From contig JANXVZ010000040.1 in assembly GCA_025351405.1 (NCBI GenBank), forward strand, positions 42,047 through 106,046: a DNA stretch of 64,000 nt. The letters run 5' to 3'. Position 1 is the first letter of the stretch; every line of letters begins with the position of its first letter. Under the pieces are notes generated by a model. That model worked only from the letters and a program-made list of their open reading frames with translations, did not search any database and was not told where the DNA came from. The translations under genes and the position numbers were made by a program. Origin of the DNA: Sphingomonadales bacterium (GTDB taxonomy: Bacteria; Pseudomonadota; Alphaproteobacteria; Sphingomonadales; Sphingomonadaceae). Shown one piece after another: positions 46,712 through 57,030 of the stretch.

Positions 46712-47784
46712 TGCGCTGGCTGCTGGTCGTGCTGGCGTTGCTGCTCGGTGCAGCCGGCCCGGTGTTGCCCGATTACGCCGTGGTCAAGCCCGGCGCCGTG
46801 CTGCGATTTCCCGCGGATCATGGGGCACACCCGGAATTTCGCACCGAATGGTGGTATGTCACCGGCTGGCTGCGCACCGCCGATGGCAAGGACCTGGGTT
46901 TCCAGTTCACCGTCTTCCGCACCCGGCCACCGGTCGACCAGGCAAACCCCAGCCGGTTTGCGGCAAAGCAGGTGATTTTCGCCCATGCGGCACTCTCGGA
47001 CCCGTCCATCGGACACCTGCTCCACGACCAACGCATCGCCCGTGCCGGCTTTGGCCTTGCCGATGCGGCGATCGGCAATGCCCGGCTGGTCATCGACGAC
47101 TGGCAGTTGCTGCGGGCCGCCGATGGCCGATTTCACGCCGCCGTCGCCAGCCGCGCAAAAGGCAGCGCCTTTGCCCTCGACCTGACGCTGACGCCCGGCC
47201 AGGCGGAACTGCTGCAGGGTGACGCCGGCTACAGTCGCAAGGGGCCAAGCGCGCGGGAAGCCAGTCATTATTACAGCGTGCCGCACCTTCGCGTCACCGG
47301 CAGTGTGGTGCGCGGCGGCGTGCGGCAGGCGGTGACCGGCACCGCCTGGCTCGACCGCGAATGGTCGTCCACCCTGCTCAACCCCGCTGCGGTCGGGTGG
47401 GACTGGACCGGCCTCAACCTCGATGATGGCAGCGCGCTGACACTGTTCCGCGTCCGCGATGCCAAGGGCGCGGCGTTATGGGCCGGGGGTTCGCTGCGGC
47501 GCGGCGATGGTAGCCGGTTGACGTTCGCGCCGGGGGACGTCCGCTTTGCCAGCGCCAGGCAGTGGCGATCACCGCGCACCGGCGCGTTATATCCTGTCGC
47601 ACCAGTGGTCGGCGCCCGCATTGACGGTCGGTGGCACGAATGGCCAGTGACGCCGCTGTTCGACGACCAGGAACTCGACAGCCGACGCGGCGGCGGGCCG
47701 GTGTACTGGGAAGGCGCGGTGCGGGTGCCGGGCGGGCGCGGGTATCTGGAGCTCACCGGCTATCAGTCGGCGCTGAAGATGTAG
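46711..47784 (+). CDS. Secreted AttH/CrtC-like lipocalin-type hydrolase
   Basis: 357 residues with an N-terminal signal peptide (MRWLLVVLALLLGAAG). Family marks: FRTEWWYVTGWL, FAHAALSDP, SHYYSVPHLRVTG and AWLDREWSSTLL. The family includes carotenoid 1,2-hydratase and AttH. The start overlaps the permease stop by 1 base. The ABC exporter plus AttH operon is conserved in many proteobacteria, with the substrate still unknown. Confidence 0.88.
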   Translation: MRWLLVVLALLLGAAGPVLPDYAVVKPGAVLRFPADHGAHPEFRTEWWYVTGWLRTADGKDLGFQFTVFRTRPPVDQANPSRFAAKQVIFAHAALSDPSIGHLLHDQRIARAGFGLADAAIGNARLVIDDWQLLRAADGRFHAAVASRAKGSAFALDLTLTPGQAELLQGDAGYSRKGPSAREASHYYSVPHLRVTGSVVRGGVRQAVTGTAWLDREWSSTLLNPAAVGWDWTGLNLDDGSALTLFRVRDAKGAALWAGGSLRRGDGSRLTFAPGDVRFASARQWRSPRTGALYPVAPVVGARIDGRWHEWPVTPLFDDQELDSRRGGGPVYWEGAVRVPGGRGYLELTGYQSALKM

Positions 47785-47826
47785 GAAGCTCTACCGCTTC
47801 CACCAAACCCGCTCTAGGCTGCCGAA

Positions 47827-49113
47827 ATGCCCGACACGCACCCTTCCGGAACGCGAATCCCCGAAACGCGAATCCCCGAAGCGCAACCCCCCGAAACGCA
47901 ACCCAATGTCTTCGCGCCGCCCCTCGCCGCCCCGGTTCCGCGCGGCATGTGCACGGATTGCGGGATTTCGCGCACCGCCAGCCCCGGCGATTGCGGCAGT
48001 GCCTGCCAGTTCATCAAGCCCGATTATCCGGCGCTGGAGGCACGGGTGCATGGACGCTCTCGCGATCCGGCCAAGCAGGACGAGCTGTTTTTCGGGCCGT
48101 TCCAGCAGATGCTGCGGGCATCGCTGCGGCCTGCCATTCCCGGCGCGCAATGGACGGGCATCACCACGCGCATCGCCGAAAGGTTGCTGGAAACCGGCGC
48201 TGTCGATGCAGTGCTGACGATGGCGCCCGATGCCGACGACAAGTGGAAACCGGTGCCCGTGATCGTGACGAAGCCAGCGGGCATGGCGCAGGTTCGCGGC
48301 ATGCGGATGGGCTATGCGCCGTTGCTGGCGTTGCTCGAACCGGCGCGCGCGGCCGGGCACCGCCGCGTCGCCATCATTGGCATTCCTTGCCAGGTCCATG
48401 CCCTGCGCGCGCTGGAGCAGACGCTGGGTTTTGAACGCCTGTATGTCATCGGTACACCGTGTTCCGACAACACCACGACGGCCAATTTCCACGAATTCCT
48501 GGGTCTGCTGAGCGACCGGCCCGAAGCCATCACCTATCTCGAATTTCGCGCCGATTACCATGTCGAACTGCGTTTCGACGACGGCCGGGTCAAGGCCATC
48601 CCGTTCCTGATGCTGCCGCTGGCGGATCTGCGCCCGGATTTCTTCCCGCTGACCTGCCGGACCTGCGTCGACTACACCAACAGCCTTGCCGACATCACTG
48701 TCGGATACATGGGTGGCACCGGCGAACAATGGCTGATCGTTCGCAATGCCCGCGGTGCCGAACTGGTGGCGCTGCTCGGCACCGAACTGCAAAGCGGACC
48801 GCCACAGGATTCGGGAAAGCGCACCGGCCCGGTCAAGGGCTTCATGGCCAATGTCGAGCGCGCTGCGGGCGGGCTCCCATTGCGCCGGATGCCGCAATGG
48901 CTTCGGCCGATCATGGGCTGGCTGATGCCCCGTATCGGGCCAAAGGGCCTCGAATTCGCCCGCACCCGCGTCGAGATGAAAGCGATCGAGACGGTTCTCC
49001 ACCTGCGCCGTGAAAAGCCGCGCAGGATGAAGGCGATGGTGCCGGCGCACGTCTGGGCGCTGGTGGCGCCCTATGGCCTGCAGCCAGGTCCGGGTGAAGG
49101 TGATCAGGGCTGA
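47827..49113 (+). CDS. bciB: FrhB/FpoF-family flavoprotein, probable divinyl chlorophyllide 8-vinyl reductase BciB
   Basis: 428 residues. The N-terminal Cys cluster (GMCTDCGISRTASPGDCGSA) and further IGIPCQVHALRAL, GTPCSDNTT and FPLTCRTCVDYTN are FrhB iron-sulfur and flavin marks. The length and the last 60 residues fit BciB, which reduces the 8-vinyl group in bacteriochlorophyll synthesis. F420-dependent alternatives are unlikely in this group of bacteria. No other bch gene is in the window, so the call stays probable. The first 27 residues carry a 15-base repeat. Confidence 0.65.
   Translation: MPDTHPSGTRIPETRIPEAQPPETQPNVFAPPLAAPVPRGMCTDCGISRTASPGDCGSACQFIKPDYPALEARVHGRSRDPAKQDELFFGPFQQMLRASLRPAIPGAQWTGITTRIAERLLETGAVDAVLTMAPDADDKWKPVPVIVTKPAGMAQVRGMRMGYAPLLALLEPARAAGHRRVAIIGIPCQVHALRALEQTLGFERLYVIGTPCSDNTTTANFHEFLGLLSDRPEAITYLEFRADYHVELRFDDGRVKAIPFLMLPLADLRPDFFPLTCRTCVDYTNSLADITVGYMGGTGEQWLIVRNARGAELVALLGTELQSGPPQDSGKRTGPVKGFMANVERAAGGLPLRRMPQWLRPIMGWLMPRIGPKGLEFARTRVEMKAIETVLHLRREKPRRMKAMVPAHVWALVAPYGLQPGPGEGDQG
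47851..47904 (+). repeat. 15-base tandem repeat in the bciB-like N-terminus
   Basis: Two exact copies (47851-47865, 47866-47880), one variant (47881-47895) and a partial copy. Each encodes TRIPE or AQPPE. The period is a multiple of three, so changes in copy number keep the frame. Confidence 0.8.
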
Positions 49114-49123
49114 TCAGGGCTTA

Positions 49124-49927
49124 TCAGGTGGGGACATCTGCCAAAGGCGCAGGCGGCTGGCACGTCTCGCAGGCGAAAACGCGGCGATTGGCGATCTCGA
49201 ACTTGCGGATGTCGGTGGCGCAAGCCGGGCAAAAAGGCTTGCCGAAAATGTTGACGCGTTCGCCGTAACGGCTGCGCGATTTCTTGACGCCATCGACGGT
49301 GATGATGGCGTTGTTCTTGACGCCGATCTCCAGCAAATTCACCGCATCGCGCCAGATCGAGTCGTATTTTTCGCGTGTCACGGATTTGCCCTGCACCTGC
49401 GGGTGCAGCCGCTGTCGCCACAGGATTTCGCTGCGATAGATGTTGCCGATCCCGGCGATCACCGATTGGTCCATCAACAACTGGCCAATCGCAGTGCGGC
49501 TTTTGGCGATGCGTTGCCAGGCACGCTCCGGGTCGGCATCGGCGCGCAGCACATCGGGGCCGATGCGGCTGGTCAGTGCCAGTACGCCGGCTTCGTCGAG
49601 AACTTCGCAGATCGTCGGGCCGTTGATATCGACGACATGGCTGCTGCTCATCATGCGCACGCGCACGGCACCGCGCGGCTCGGCAGCCGGCCGTTTCGAA
49701 GTCCGGAACTGGCCGAACAGGCCGAGATGCACATGCAGCACCGCGCCGCCGGCAAAGCGATACAGCAGGTGCTTGCCATAGGCATCGATACCCGTGCAGG
49801 TCTGGCCGTCGAGCAGGTCGGCACCCTCGGCAAAACGGCCTTGTGGTGAAGCGATGTCGAGCGCCTGGCCAACAAGCATCGGGCGCTGGTCGCGCGCGGC
49901 ACGGTGGATGGTATGGCCTTCAGGCAT
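49124..49927 (-). CDS. Formamidopyrimidine/endonuclease VIII-type DNA glycosylase
   Basis: 267 residues from the ATG at 49927 (MPEGHTIHRAARD). Pro2 and Glu3 are the catalytic pair, Lys in DAYGKHLLYRF is the beta-lysine, and the C-terminal zinc finger is FCPACATD ... FACETCQ. MPEGHTIHR is typical of Nei-like rather than MutM proteins. It removes oxidised bases. Convergent with the bciB-like gene, 10 bases apart. Confidence 0.9.
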   Translation of the reverse strand: MPEGHTIHRAARDQRPMLVGQALDIASPQGRFAEGADLLDGQTCTGIDAYGKHLLYRFAGGAVLHVHLGLFGQFRTSKRPAAEPRGAVRVRMMSSSHVVDINGPTICEVLDEAGVLALTSRIGPDVLRADADPERAWQRIAKSRTAIGQLLMDQSVIAGIGNIYRSEILWRQRLHPQVQGKSVTREKYDSIWRDAVNLLEIGVKNNAIITVDGVKKSRSRYGERVNIFGKPFCPACATDIRKFEIANRRVFACETCQPPAPLADVPT

Positions 49928-50123
49928 GGATCGGTGCTTCCCGGGACGATGTGAGAATTCACACACCGGATAACGACGCTGCGGACCGGCGATAAGCGTC
50001 CACATCCGCACAGGTTGGCCGGCTGTCGCCGTGTCGGCGACAGGCGTATCGGCGGGGCCTCGCATATGGCGCCAACAGCGACTACGCATCAGCAATGGCA
50101 AGCGCAACGGATGACAGTCGGAC

Positions 50124-50993
50124 ATGAGCGCCTGGAAGCTCGGCATAATCGGCGGGTCGGGATTATATGCGCTCGATGCGCTGGAGGATTCGCGCTGGGT
50201 GACGGTGGCCAGCCCGTGGGGCGAGCCGTCCGACGCGGTGCTGACCGGGCGTATCGGCAGTGTGCGGGTGGCGTTTCTGCCGCGCCACGGCCGCGGACAC
50301 CGTGTACCGCCCGGCGAGCTCAACGTCCGTGCCAACATCGACGTGCTGAAGCGGCTGGGTTGCACCGATGTGCTGGCAGTATCCGCGGTCGGCTCGCTTA
50401 ACGAAGCAATGGCGCCGGGCGATTTTGTTGCCGTCGACCAGTTCATCTACCGCACAAGGGCCCGGCCGCCGAGCTTCTTTGGCACCGGCATGGTGGCACA
50501 TGTGCCGATGGCCGACCCGGTATGCCCGCGCCTCACCGCGCTTGCGGCCGATGCCGCCGCGGCGGCCGGAGCAAGACTCCACTATGGCGCGACCTATCTG
50601 GCGATGGAGGGCCCGGCCTTTTCAACCCGCGCCGAAAGTCGCCTGTATCGAAGCTGGGGCTGCGATGTCATCGGCATGACGGCGATGCCCGAGGCGCGCC
50701 TGGCCCGCGAGGCAGAGCTGCCCTATGCGTTGCTGGCGATGGTCACCGACTATGATTGCTGGCGGGACCGCGGCGACGTCGACATGGCGGAGATCATCCG
50801 GGTGATGGGGGCGAATGCCGCAATCGCGCGGGCAGCGGTGGTGGCGCTGGTGCGCAGCCTGCCGGCAGAGCGCCCGGCTTCGCCGCTGGACACGGTGCTC
50901 GATTCCGCTTTGATCACTGCGCCCGAAGCGCGCGATGCGCGATTGCTGGCAAAGCTCGATGCGGTTGCAGGGCGGGTGCTCGGATTGCGCTAG
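50124..50993 (+). CDS. mtnP: S-methyl-5'-thioadenosine phosphorylase
   Basis: 289 residues. Phosphate loop IIGGSGLYALD, LPRHGRGHRVPP, and the purine site MEGPAFSTRAES with GCDVIGMTAMPEARLARE. It splits methylthioadenosine to adenine and methylthioribose-1-phosphate. Substrate choice (MTA over inosine) follows from the MTAP-type MTAMPEA motif. Confidence 0.93.
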   Translation: MSAWKLGIIGGSGLYALDALEDSRWVTVASPWGEPSDAVLTGRIGSVRVAFLPRHGRGHRVPPGELNVRANIDVLKRLGCTDVLAVSAVGSLNEAMAPGDFVAVDQFIYRTRARPPSFFGTGMVAHVPMADPVCPRLTALAADAAAAAGARLHYGATYLAMEGPAFSTRAESRLYRSWGCDVIGMTAMPEARLAREAELPYALLAMVTDYDCWRDRGDVDMAEIIRVMGANAAIARAAVVALVRSLPAERPASPLDTVLDSALITAPEARDARLLAKLDAVAGRVLGLR

Positions 50994-51070
50994 CGCCCGT
51001 TGCGACACCAAAAACCTTGGACCCGTAACCAACACTCCGTAAGACAGTCGCGACCCCGGAGAATGCCAGA

Positions 51071-52453
51071 ATGACCGCTCCCTTGCGCAACTACGACAAC
51101 GCCGAGCTGCGTCGCCTCGACGTGGCGCACCACCTGCAATCGCAAGCGGATTGGGCGGCGCTGGCAGCACAGGGCGGCAGCCGCATCATCGTGCGCGGCG
51201 AGGGCTCGACGATCTGGGATGCAGAGGGGAATGAAATCCTCGACGGCATGGCCGGGCTGTGGTGCGTTGCCGTTGGCTATGGCCGCGAGGAACTGGCGCG
51301 CGCCGCCTATGACCAGATGTGCGAACTGCCCTATTACAACAGCTTCTTCAAGACCGCGAACCCGCCCAGCGTGCGGCTGGCGGCGCGCATTGCCGGGCTT
51401 ACGGCGGGGCTGTTGCCGCACGTCATGTTCAATTCGTCGGGGTCGGAAGCCAATGACACGGTGTTCCGCATGGTGCGCCACTATTGGCAGGTGAAGGGCG
51501 AACCCGGGCGCCAGATCTTCATCAGCCGCCACAACGCCTACCACGGCACCACCGTCGCCGGTGCCAGCCTGGGCGGCATGGCGGCCATGCACGCCCAGGG
51601 CGGCACGCTCGGCGGTATCGAGCATGTCATGCAGCCCTATGGCTTCAACGAGCAGCACCAGGGCGAAAGCGACGACGCCTTTGCCGCCCGGGCTGCGCAG
51701 GCCATCGAGGATCGCATCATCGAAGTCGGACCCGAGCGTGTCGCGGCTTTCATCGGCGAGCCCGTGCAGGGGGCGGGCGGCGTCATCATCCCGCCGCCGG
51801 GCTATTGGCCGCGCGTCGAGGCGATCTGCCGCAAATACGGCATCCTTCTCGTCTGTGACGAAGTCATCACCGGCTTTGGCCGCACCGGGCGCTGGTTCGG
51901 CCACCAGACGATGGGCATCCGCCCCGACATCATCGCCATGGCCAAGGGCCTGTCGTCAGGCTATCTGCCGATCAGCGCGACGGCGGTGTCGGCCGAAATC
52001 GTCGATGTTCTCAAGACCGGCGGTGAATTCGTTCATGGCTTCACCTATTCGGGCCACCCGGTCGCCTGCGCGGTCGCGCTCGCCAACATCGACATCATCG
52101 AGCGCGAGGGGCTGGTGGAGCGCACCCGCGACATCACCGGGCCGTTGCTGGCAACAAAGCTGGCGCCGCTCGCAGATCATGCGCTGGTCGGAGAAGTTCG
52201 CAGCATCGGACTGCTCGGTGCGGTCGAGATCGTCGCCGACAAGGCCAGCCGGGCACGCTTCGGCGGCCGCGAGGGCCACGCCGGGCCGATCGTGCGGGAT
52301 GCCTGCATCGCCCGCGGCCTGATGGTGCGCGCCATCCGCGACACCATCGTCACCTGCCCGCCGCTGGTCGTGACCGAAGCGGAAATCGGGCGCATCGCCG
52401 CGATAATCCACGATTCCCTCGATGCCAACGCGGACAAGCTCGCCGCCCTGTGA
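51071..52453 (+). CDS. Class III omega-aminotransferase (PLP)
   Basis: 460 residues. PLP marks: NSSGSEANDTVFRMVRHYW, RHNAYHGTTVAGASL, CDEVITGFGRTG and the Schiff-base lysine in MAKGLSSGYLPISA. Close in layout to putrescine/beta-alanine-pyruvate aminotransferases (SpuC-like). It overlaps the following hydrolase. Confidence 0.9.
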   Translation: MTAPLRNYDNAELRRLDVAHHLQSQADWAALAAQGGSRIIVRGEGSTIWDAEGNEILDGMAGLWCVAVGYGREELARAAYDQMCELPYYNSFFKTANPPSVRLAARIAGLTAGLLPHVMFNSSGSEANDTVFRMVRHYWQVKGEPGRQIFISRHNAYHGTTVAGASLGGMAAMHAQGGTLGGIEHVMQPYGFNEQHQGESDDAFAARAAQAIEDRIIEVGPERVAAFIGEPVQGAGGVIIPPPGYWPRVEAICRKYGILLVCDEVITGFGRTGRWFGHQTMGIRPDIIAMAKGLSSGYLPISATAVSAEIVDVLKTGGEFVHGFTYSGHPVACAVALANIDIIEREGLVERTRDITGPLLATKLAPLADHALVGEVRSIGLLGAVEIVADKASRARFGGREGHAGPIVRDACIARGLMVRAIRDTIVTCPPLVVTEAEIGRIAAIIHDSLDANADKLAAL

Positions 52454-53319
52454 TGCAGCACCTGGAGATCGACACACCGGCAGGGCCGATTGCCGTGCTG
52501 CAATGGCATGACGCGCCTGCCGATGCGCCGCGCCTGCACTTTGCCCATGCCACCGGCATGAACGCCAATCTTTACGCCCGGATGCTGGCGCCGCTGGTGA
52601 CGCGCTTTCGCATTACTGCCAGCGACACGCGCGGGCATGGCCGCTGCCGTCTGACCGCCGACCCCGGGGCGTTGACCGGCTGGGAGCAATTTTCCGACGA
52701 CCTTGTCGGGCTGCTGGACAGCATCGATCCCGGGGCGCCGTGGTTGCTCGCCGGGCACTCGCTGGGCGGCGCCGTCTCGCTGCTCGCCGCTGCCCGTTCG
52801 CCGCGAAGGGTCGCCGGACTGGCGCTGATCGACCCTGCCGCACTGCCCTTCGACGTCGCCCGCGCCCAGCGCGCCGGCACGCCTGCCCCCAACCCGATGG
52901 CCGACCAGGCTGCGCGCCGCCGCGCCGATTTTGCTTCCCGCGCCGAGGCGCGCGCCGCCTATGCTGGCCGCGGCGTCTTCAAAAGCTGGTCCGACGCCGA
53001 TCTCGACGCCTATCTCGCCGATGGCCTGCGCGACACCGCAAATGGCGTGACCCTGGCCTGCGCGCCCGCCTATGAGGCCGCAACCTTTCGGGCTGTCTCG
53101 GCCCATGTCGAGGACGCGCTGGCGTGCCTTGCCATTCCTTTTGCCATCATCGCCGGTGAACATGGTTCGACCGTGCCACCCGCCGAATTCGCCGCCTTCG
53201 CCGCCCACAGCCGTTGCGTTGCGGCCGAACGCCTGCCCGGCACCACGCACTTCGTGCCGCTGGAACGCGGCGACGCCGTGTGCGCTGCAATAGATCTGGT
53301 GGCGATTTCTGCACTTTAG
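52453..53319 (+). CDS. Alpha/beta hydrolase
   Basis: 288 residues. Oxyanion [10 protein letters not shown], nucleophile elbow [12 protein letters not shown] (Ser) and the late His in [10 protein letters not shown]. Substrate unknown. The ATG overlaps the aminotransferase stop, so the two probably serve one pathway. Confidence 0.88.
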   Translation: MQHLEIDTPAGPIAVLQWHDAPADAPRLHFAHATGMNANLYARMLAPLVTRFRITASDTRGHGRCRLTADPGALTGWEQFSDDLVGLLDSIDPGAPWLLAGHSLGGAVSLLAAARSPRRVAGLALIDPAALPFDVARAQRAGTPAPNPMADQAARRRADFASRAEARAAYAGRGVFKSWSDADLDAYLADGLRDTANGVTLACAPAYEAATFRAVSAHVEDALACLAIPFAIIAGEHGSTVPPAEFAAFAAHSRCVAAERLPGTTHFVPLERGDAVCAAIDLVAISAL

Positions 53320-53462
53320 GGATTACCCGCGGTCGATGCCGGCCCACAATGCCGGCGCGCAATCAAAGTGCCAAAACCGCCCCACGCCCTCGCGACAAGA
53401 AAGCGAGTGCCGAACCGGGCGCGCAAGCGTTACAGCATGCGACACCTATCGGGAGCCACACC

Positions 53463-54788
53463 ATGCGCCGCGTCTTTCTTCTCACCCCCCTGCTCATCCT
53501 CGCGGCCTGCGGGGATAAGGCCGATCTGCCGGTAACCGCCGGCCAGGGCGCCAACCCGACCTTGCCGGCGCCGAAATCGATGATGTTGCCCACCGTCAAG
53601 GTCGCCAAGGTCATCGGATGGCAGGCCAATCAGGCGCCGGCACCGGCAGCGGGACTCGTCGTCAATGCCTTTGCCAAGGGCCTCAGCCATCCGCGCTGGC
53701 TTTACACCCTGCCGAATGGCGACGTGCTGGTGGCGGAAACCAACGGCCCGGCGAAATCGGACGACAACAAGGGCTTCATGGGCTGGGCGCAGAAGCTGGT
53801 GATGGGCCGCGCCGGGGCAACGGTGGCGGCGCCGAACCGCATCAGCCTGCTGCGCGACGCCAATGGCGATGGCGTCGCTGAAATGCGCACGGTGTTCATT
53901 TCGGGGCTCAGCTCGCCCTTCGGCATGACACTCGTCGGCAACGACCTGTTCGTCGCGGAAACCGACAAGCTGACGCGCTTTGCCTACACCCCCGGTGCGG
54001 CCAGCATCACCACGCCGGGCGTCAAGGTTGCCGACTTGCCGGGTGGGCCGCGCAACCATCACTGGACCAAAAATGTCATCGCTTCGGCCGATGGCAAGAC
54101 CCTGTATGTCTCGGTCGGCTCCAATTCCAATGTCTATGAAAACGGTGCCGATATCGAACAAAACCGGGCCGATATCCTGGCAATAGACCCGGCCACCGGG
54201 GCGGCCCGGGTATTCGCCACCGGCTTGCGCAACCCGGTCGGGCTGGCGTGGAACCCTGTCACCGGTGATTTGTGGACAGCGGTCAACGAACGCGACGAGC
54301 TCGGGTCCGACCTGGTGCCGGACTATATGACCAGCGTGAAGGCGGGCGCGCACTATGGCTGGCCGTGGAGCTGGTATGGCAACCATGTCGACGTTCGCGT
54401 CAAGCCGCAGCGCCCGGACATGGTGGCACGCGCCATCGCACCCGATTACGCGCTGGGGCCGCACACCGCCAGCCTGGGGTTGAGCTTTGCCGCGCCCAAC
54501 CAGGCGCTCGGCGCGGGCTATGCTGCGGGGGCCTTCGTTGGCCAGCACGGATCGTGGAACCGCAATCCGGTATCGGGCTACAAGGTCGTGTTCGTCGGTT
54601 TCGATGCTGCCGGCAAGCCGCAGGGCCTGCCGCGCGACGTGCTCGGCGGCTTCCTGTCGGACAAGGGCGAGGCGCATGGCCGCCCGGTCGGTGTTACCTT
54701 CGACAAGCCGGGCGCGCTGCTGGTGGCGGATGATGTCGGCAACACCGTGTGGCGGGTAACAGCGGGGCAAAGCGTGGCGACCCGCTGA
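53463..54788 (+). CDS. PQQ-type sorbosone dehydrogenase family lipoprotein
   Basis: 441 residues. The N-terminus ends in a lipobox ([10 protein letters not shown]), so it is probably attached to a membrane by lipid. A six-blade propeller follows with [35 protein letters not shown], and [14 protein letters not shown], which is typical of sorbosone dehydrogenases. It would oxidise a sugar or aldehyde in the periplasm. Confidence 0.9.
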   Translation: MRRVFLLTPLLILAACGDKADLPVTAGQGANPTLPAPKSMMLPTVKVAKVIGWQANQAPAPAAGLVVNAFAKGLSHPRWLYTLPNGDVLVAETNGPAKSDDNKGFMGWAQKLVMGRAGATVAAPNRISLLRDANGDGVAEMRTVFISGLSSPFGMTLVGNDLFVAETDKLTRFAYTPGAASITTPGVKVADLPGGPRNHHWTKNVIASADGKTLYVSVGSNSNVYENGADIEQNRADILAIDPATGAARVFATGLRNPVGLAWNPVTGDLWTAVNERDELGSDLVPDYMTSVKAGAHYGWPWSWYGNHVDVRVKPQRPDMVARAIAPDYALGPHTASLGLSFAAPNQALGAGYAAGAFVGQHGSWNRNPVSGYKVVFVGFDAAGKPQGLPRDVLGGFLSDKGEAHGRPVGVTFDKPGALLVADDVGNTVWRVTAGQSVATR

Positions 54789-54886
54789 GCGCGACGTCAG
54801 CGGGCGACGGCACGGCGCGTCGCCGCGGGGGGTGACGCGGGGCGCGCCACGGCGTATCGGAACAGCATAATCGGGAGGTCCCAGCC

Positions 54887-56098
54887 ATGAACGTTCACGC
54901 ACCCATCACTGCCCACACCGCCCCTGAATGGCCGGCGTTCGATTGGGCCGACCCCTTGCTCCTCGATGCCCAGTTGACCGATGAGGAGCGCATAATCCGC
55001 GATGCGACGCGCAGCTTCTGCGATACGCAGCTGATGCCGGTGGTGAAGGAGGCCAACCGCCACGAAAAGCACGATCCGGCATTGATGCGAAAGTTTGGCC
55101 AGGCCGGCCTGCTCGGGCCGACCATCAAGGGCTATGGCTGCGCCGGCGCATCCTATGTCGCCTATGGCCTTGTCGCGCGCGAGGTCGAGCGCGTCGATTC
55201 CTCCTATCGCTCCGGAATGTCGGTACAGTCGAGCCTCGTCATGTATCCGATCTGGGCCTATGGCACCGAGGCGCAGCGGGAACGCTATCTGCCCGGCCTG
55301 GCATCGGGGGAGTTGATCGGCAGCTTTGGACTTACCGAACCCGATGCCGGATCCGACCCCGGCGGCATGAAGACCCGCGCCAAGGCGACGGCCGGCGGCT
55401 ACACCCTCAACGGCGCCAAGATGTGGATCACCAATTCGCCGATCGCCGACGTCATGGTCGTTTGGGCAAAGTGCGAAGACGACAAGATTCGCGGCTTTAT
55501 CGTCGAGCGCGGCGATATCGGGCTTTCGACACCCAAGATCGAGGGCAAGTTCGCCTTGCGCGCCGGTATCACCGGCGAAATCGTGCTGGCCGATGTGCAT
55601 TTGCCCGCCGAACGCCTGTTGCCCGGCGTGGTCGGTCTCAAGGGTCCGTTCGGTTGCCTCAACAACGCGCGCTACGGCATCGGCTGGGGCGCGATGGGAG
55701 CGGCGGAATTCTGCTGGCATGCGGCTCGACAGTACACGCTCGACCGCAAGCAGTTCGGCCGGCCATTGGCAGCAACGCAGCTGGTGCAGAAAAAGCTGGC
55801 GGACATGCAGACGGAAATCACCCTGGGGCTGGTGACGGCGCTGGCCTGCGGCCGGTTGATGGACGACCACAAGCTGGCACCGGAGGCCATAAGCCTGTTG
55901 AAGCGCAACAATTGCGGCAAGGCGCTCGCCATCGCCCGCGAAGCCCGCGACATGCACGGCGGCAACGGCATTTCAGACGAATATCACGTCATCCGCCACG
56001 TCATGAACCTTGAAGCGGTCAACACCTATGAAGGCACGCACGATGTCCATGCCTTGATCCTGGGGCGGGCGATCACCGGTATACAGGCATTCTTTTGA
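54887..56098 (+). CDS. gcdH: Glutaryl-CoA dehydrogenase
   Basis: 403 residues; GGGAGG lies upstream of the ATG. Acyl-CoA dehydrogenase fold with [26 protein letters not shown] and the catalytic Glu382 in [20 protein letters not shown], which is the GcdH form. It oxidises and decarboxylates glutaryl-CoA to crotonyl-CoA in lysine and tryptophan breakdown. Confidence 0.95.
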   Translation: MNVHAPITAHTAPEWPAFDWADPLLLDAQLTDEERIIRDATRSFCDTQLMPVVKEANRHEKHDPALMRKFGQAGLLGPTIKGYGCAGASYVAYGLVAREVERVDSSYRSGMSVQSSLVMYPIWAYGTEAQRERYLPGLASGELIGSFGLTEPDAGSDPGGMKTRAKATAGGYTLNGAKMWITNSPIADVMVVWAKCEDDKIRGFIVERGDIGLSTPKIEGKFALRAGITGEIVLADVHLPAERLLPGVVGLKGPFGCLNNARYGIGWGAMGAAEFCWHAARQYTLDRKQFGRPLAATQLVQKKLADMQTEITLGLVTALACGRLMDDHKLAPEAISLLKRNNCGKALAIAREARDMHGGNGISDEYHVIRHVMNLEAVNTYEGTHDVHALILGRAITGIQAFF

Positions 56099-56172
56099 GC
56101 TGATCCGTTGCCGGCATCGTAACGAAACTGCCATATTTCTGCCAATTCGCTTCGGCATCGCTTAAAGGGCGT

Positions 56173-57006
56173 ATGGGCGATACAATGTCGGTGCCGGAGC
56201 AGACCATGTCCCATTGGACAATCGACGATATAGGCTGGGGCGAATTCGACCCGGCCAAGGTCGACCCCGGATTGGTGGCGATCGTCAAGACGGCGGCGCT
56301 GGTGGAAGCCAATGCCGCCGACTATGTGCGTTACCTGCAGGCGGTTTTTGCCGACGATCCCCAATTCCTCACCGCCGTTGCGCGCTGGGGGGAGGAGGAA
56401 CAGCAACACGGCGCTGCGCTGGGCCGATGGGCCCGGCTTGCCGACCCGGCGTTCGATTTTGCTGCTGCACTGGCGGCGTTCCAGCGTGGCTATCAGATAC
56501 CACCGGGAGAAAGCGGGTCGATCCGCGGCAGCCGCGCCGGTGAACTGGTGGCACGGCAGGTTGTCGAGACCGGCACATCGAGCTTTTATTCGGCCCTGCG
56601 CGATGCCTCAGCCGAGCCGGTACTGCGCGAGATTGCCGGGCGCATCGCCGCAGACGAGTTTCGCCACTACAAACTCTTCGCCGACCACGCCCGGCGCTAT
56701 GCGGCGCTGACCACCGCCGGCGCATTGAAGGTCGCCGCGACGCGCTTTGCCGAAGCTGGCGACGCTGAACTCGGCTGGGCGTGGTATGCCGCCAATATCG
56801 ACGCCCCGGGCGCCGCGCCCTGTCGCCCCCGGCAACACGCCCGCACCTATAATGCCGTGGTGGCGCGCCTCTACCGGCGACGGCATATCGAAAGCGGCGT
56901 GCGGATGCTGTTGCGCGCCGTCGGGCTGCGGCCGCGCGGGTTGGCATTTGCCGCGACATCGATGGTGTTGCGCGGTGCGATGCGTTTGCGCGCCGCCGCG
57001 GCGTAG
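56173..57006 (+). CDS. Ferritin-like di-iron protein of unknown function
   Basis: 277 residues. Helical, with the pairs WGEEEQQHGAALGRW and ADEFRHYKLF (E-x-x-H in each half), the ligand layout of ferritin-like oxygenases. AAAGGG lies just before the ATG. The C-terminal 90 residues are basic and hydrophobic. Resembles acyl-desaturase or AurF-like folds; no substrate can be given. Confidence 0.7.
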   Translation: MGDTMSVPEQTMSHWTIDDIGWGEFDPAKVDPGLVAIVKTAALVEANAADYVRYLQAVFADDPQFLTAVARWGEEEQQHGAALGRWARLADPAFDFAAALAAFQRGYQIPPGESGSIRGSRAGELVARQVVETGTSSFYSALRDASAEPVLREIAGRIAADEFRHYKLFADHARRYAALTTAGALKVAATRFAEAGDAELGWAWYAANIDAPGAAPCRPRQHARTYNAVVARLYRRRHIESGVRMLLRAVGLRPRGLAFAATSMVLRGAMRLRAAAA

Positions 57007-57030
57007 CAAGACCGCGCTGCCGCTAGACCT

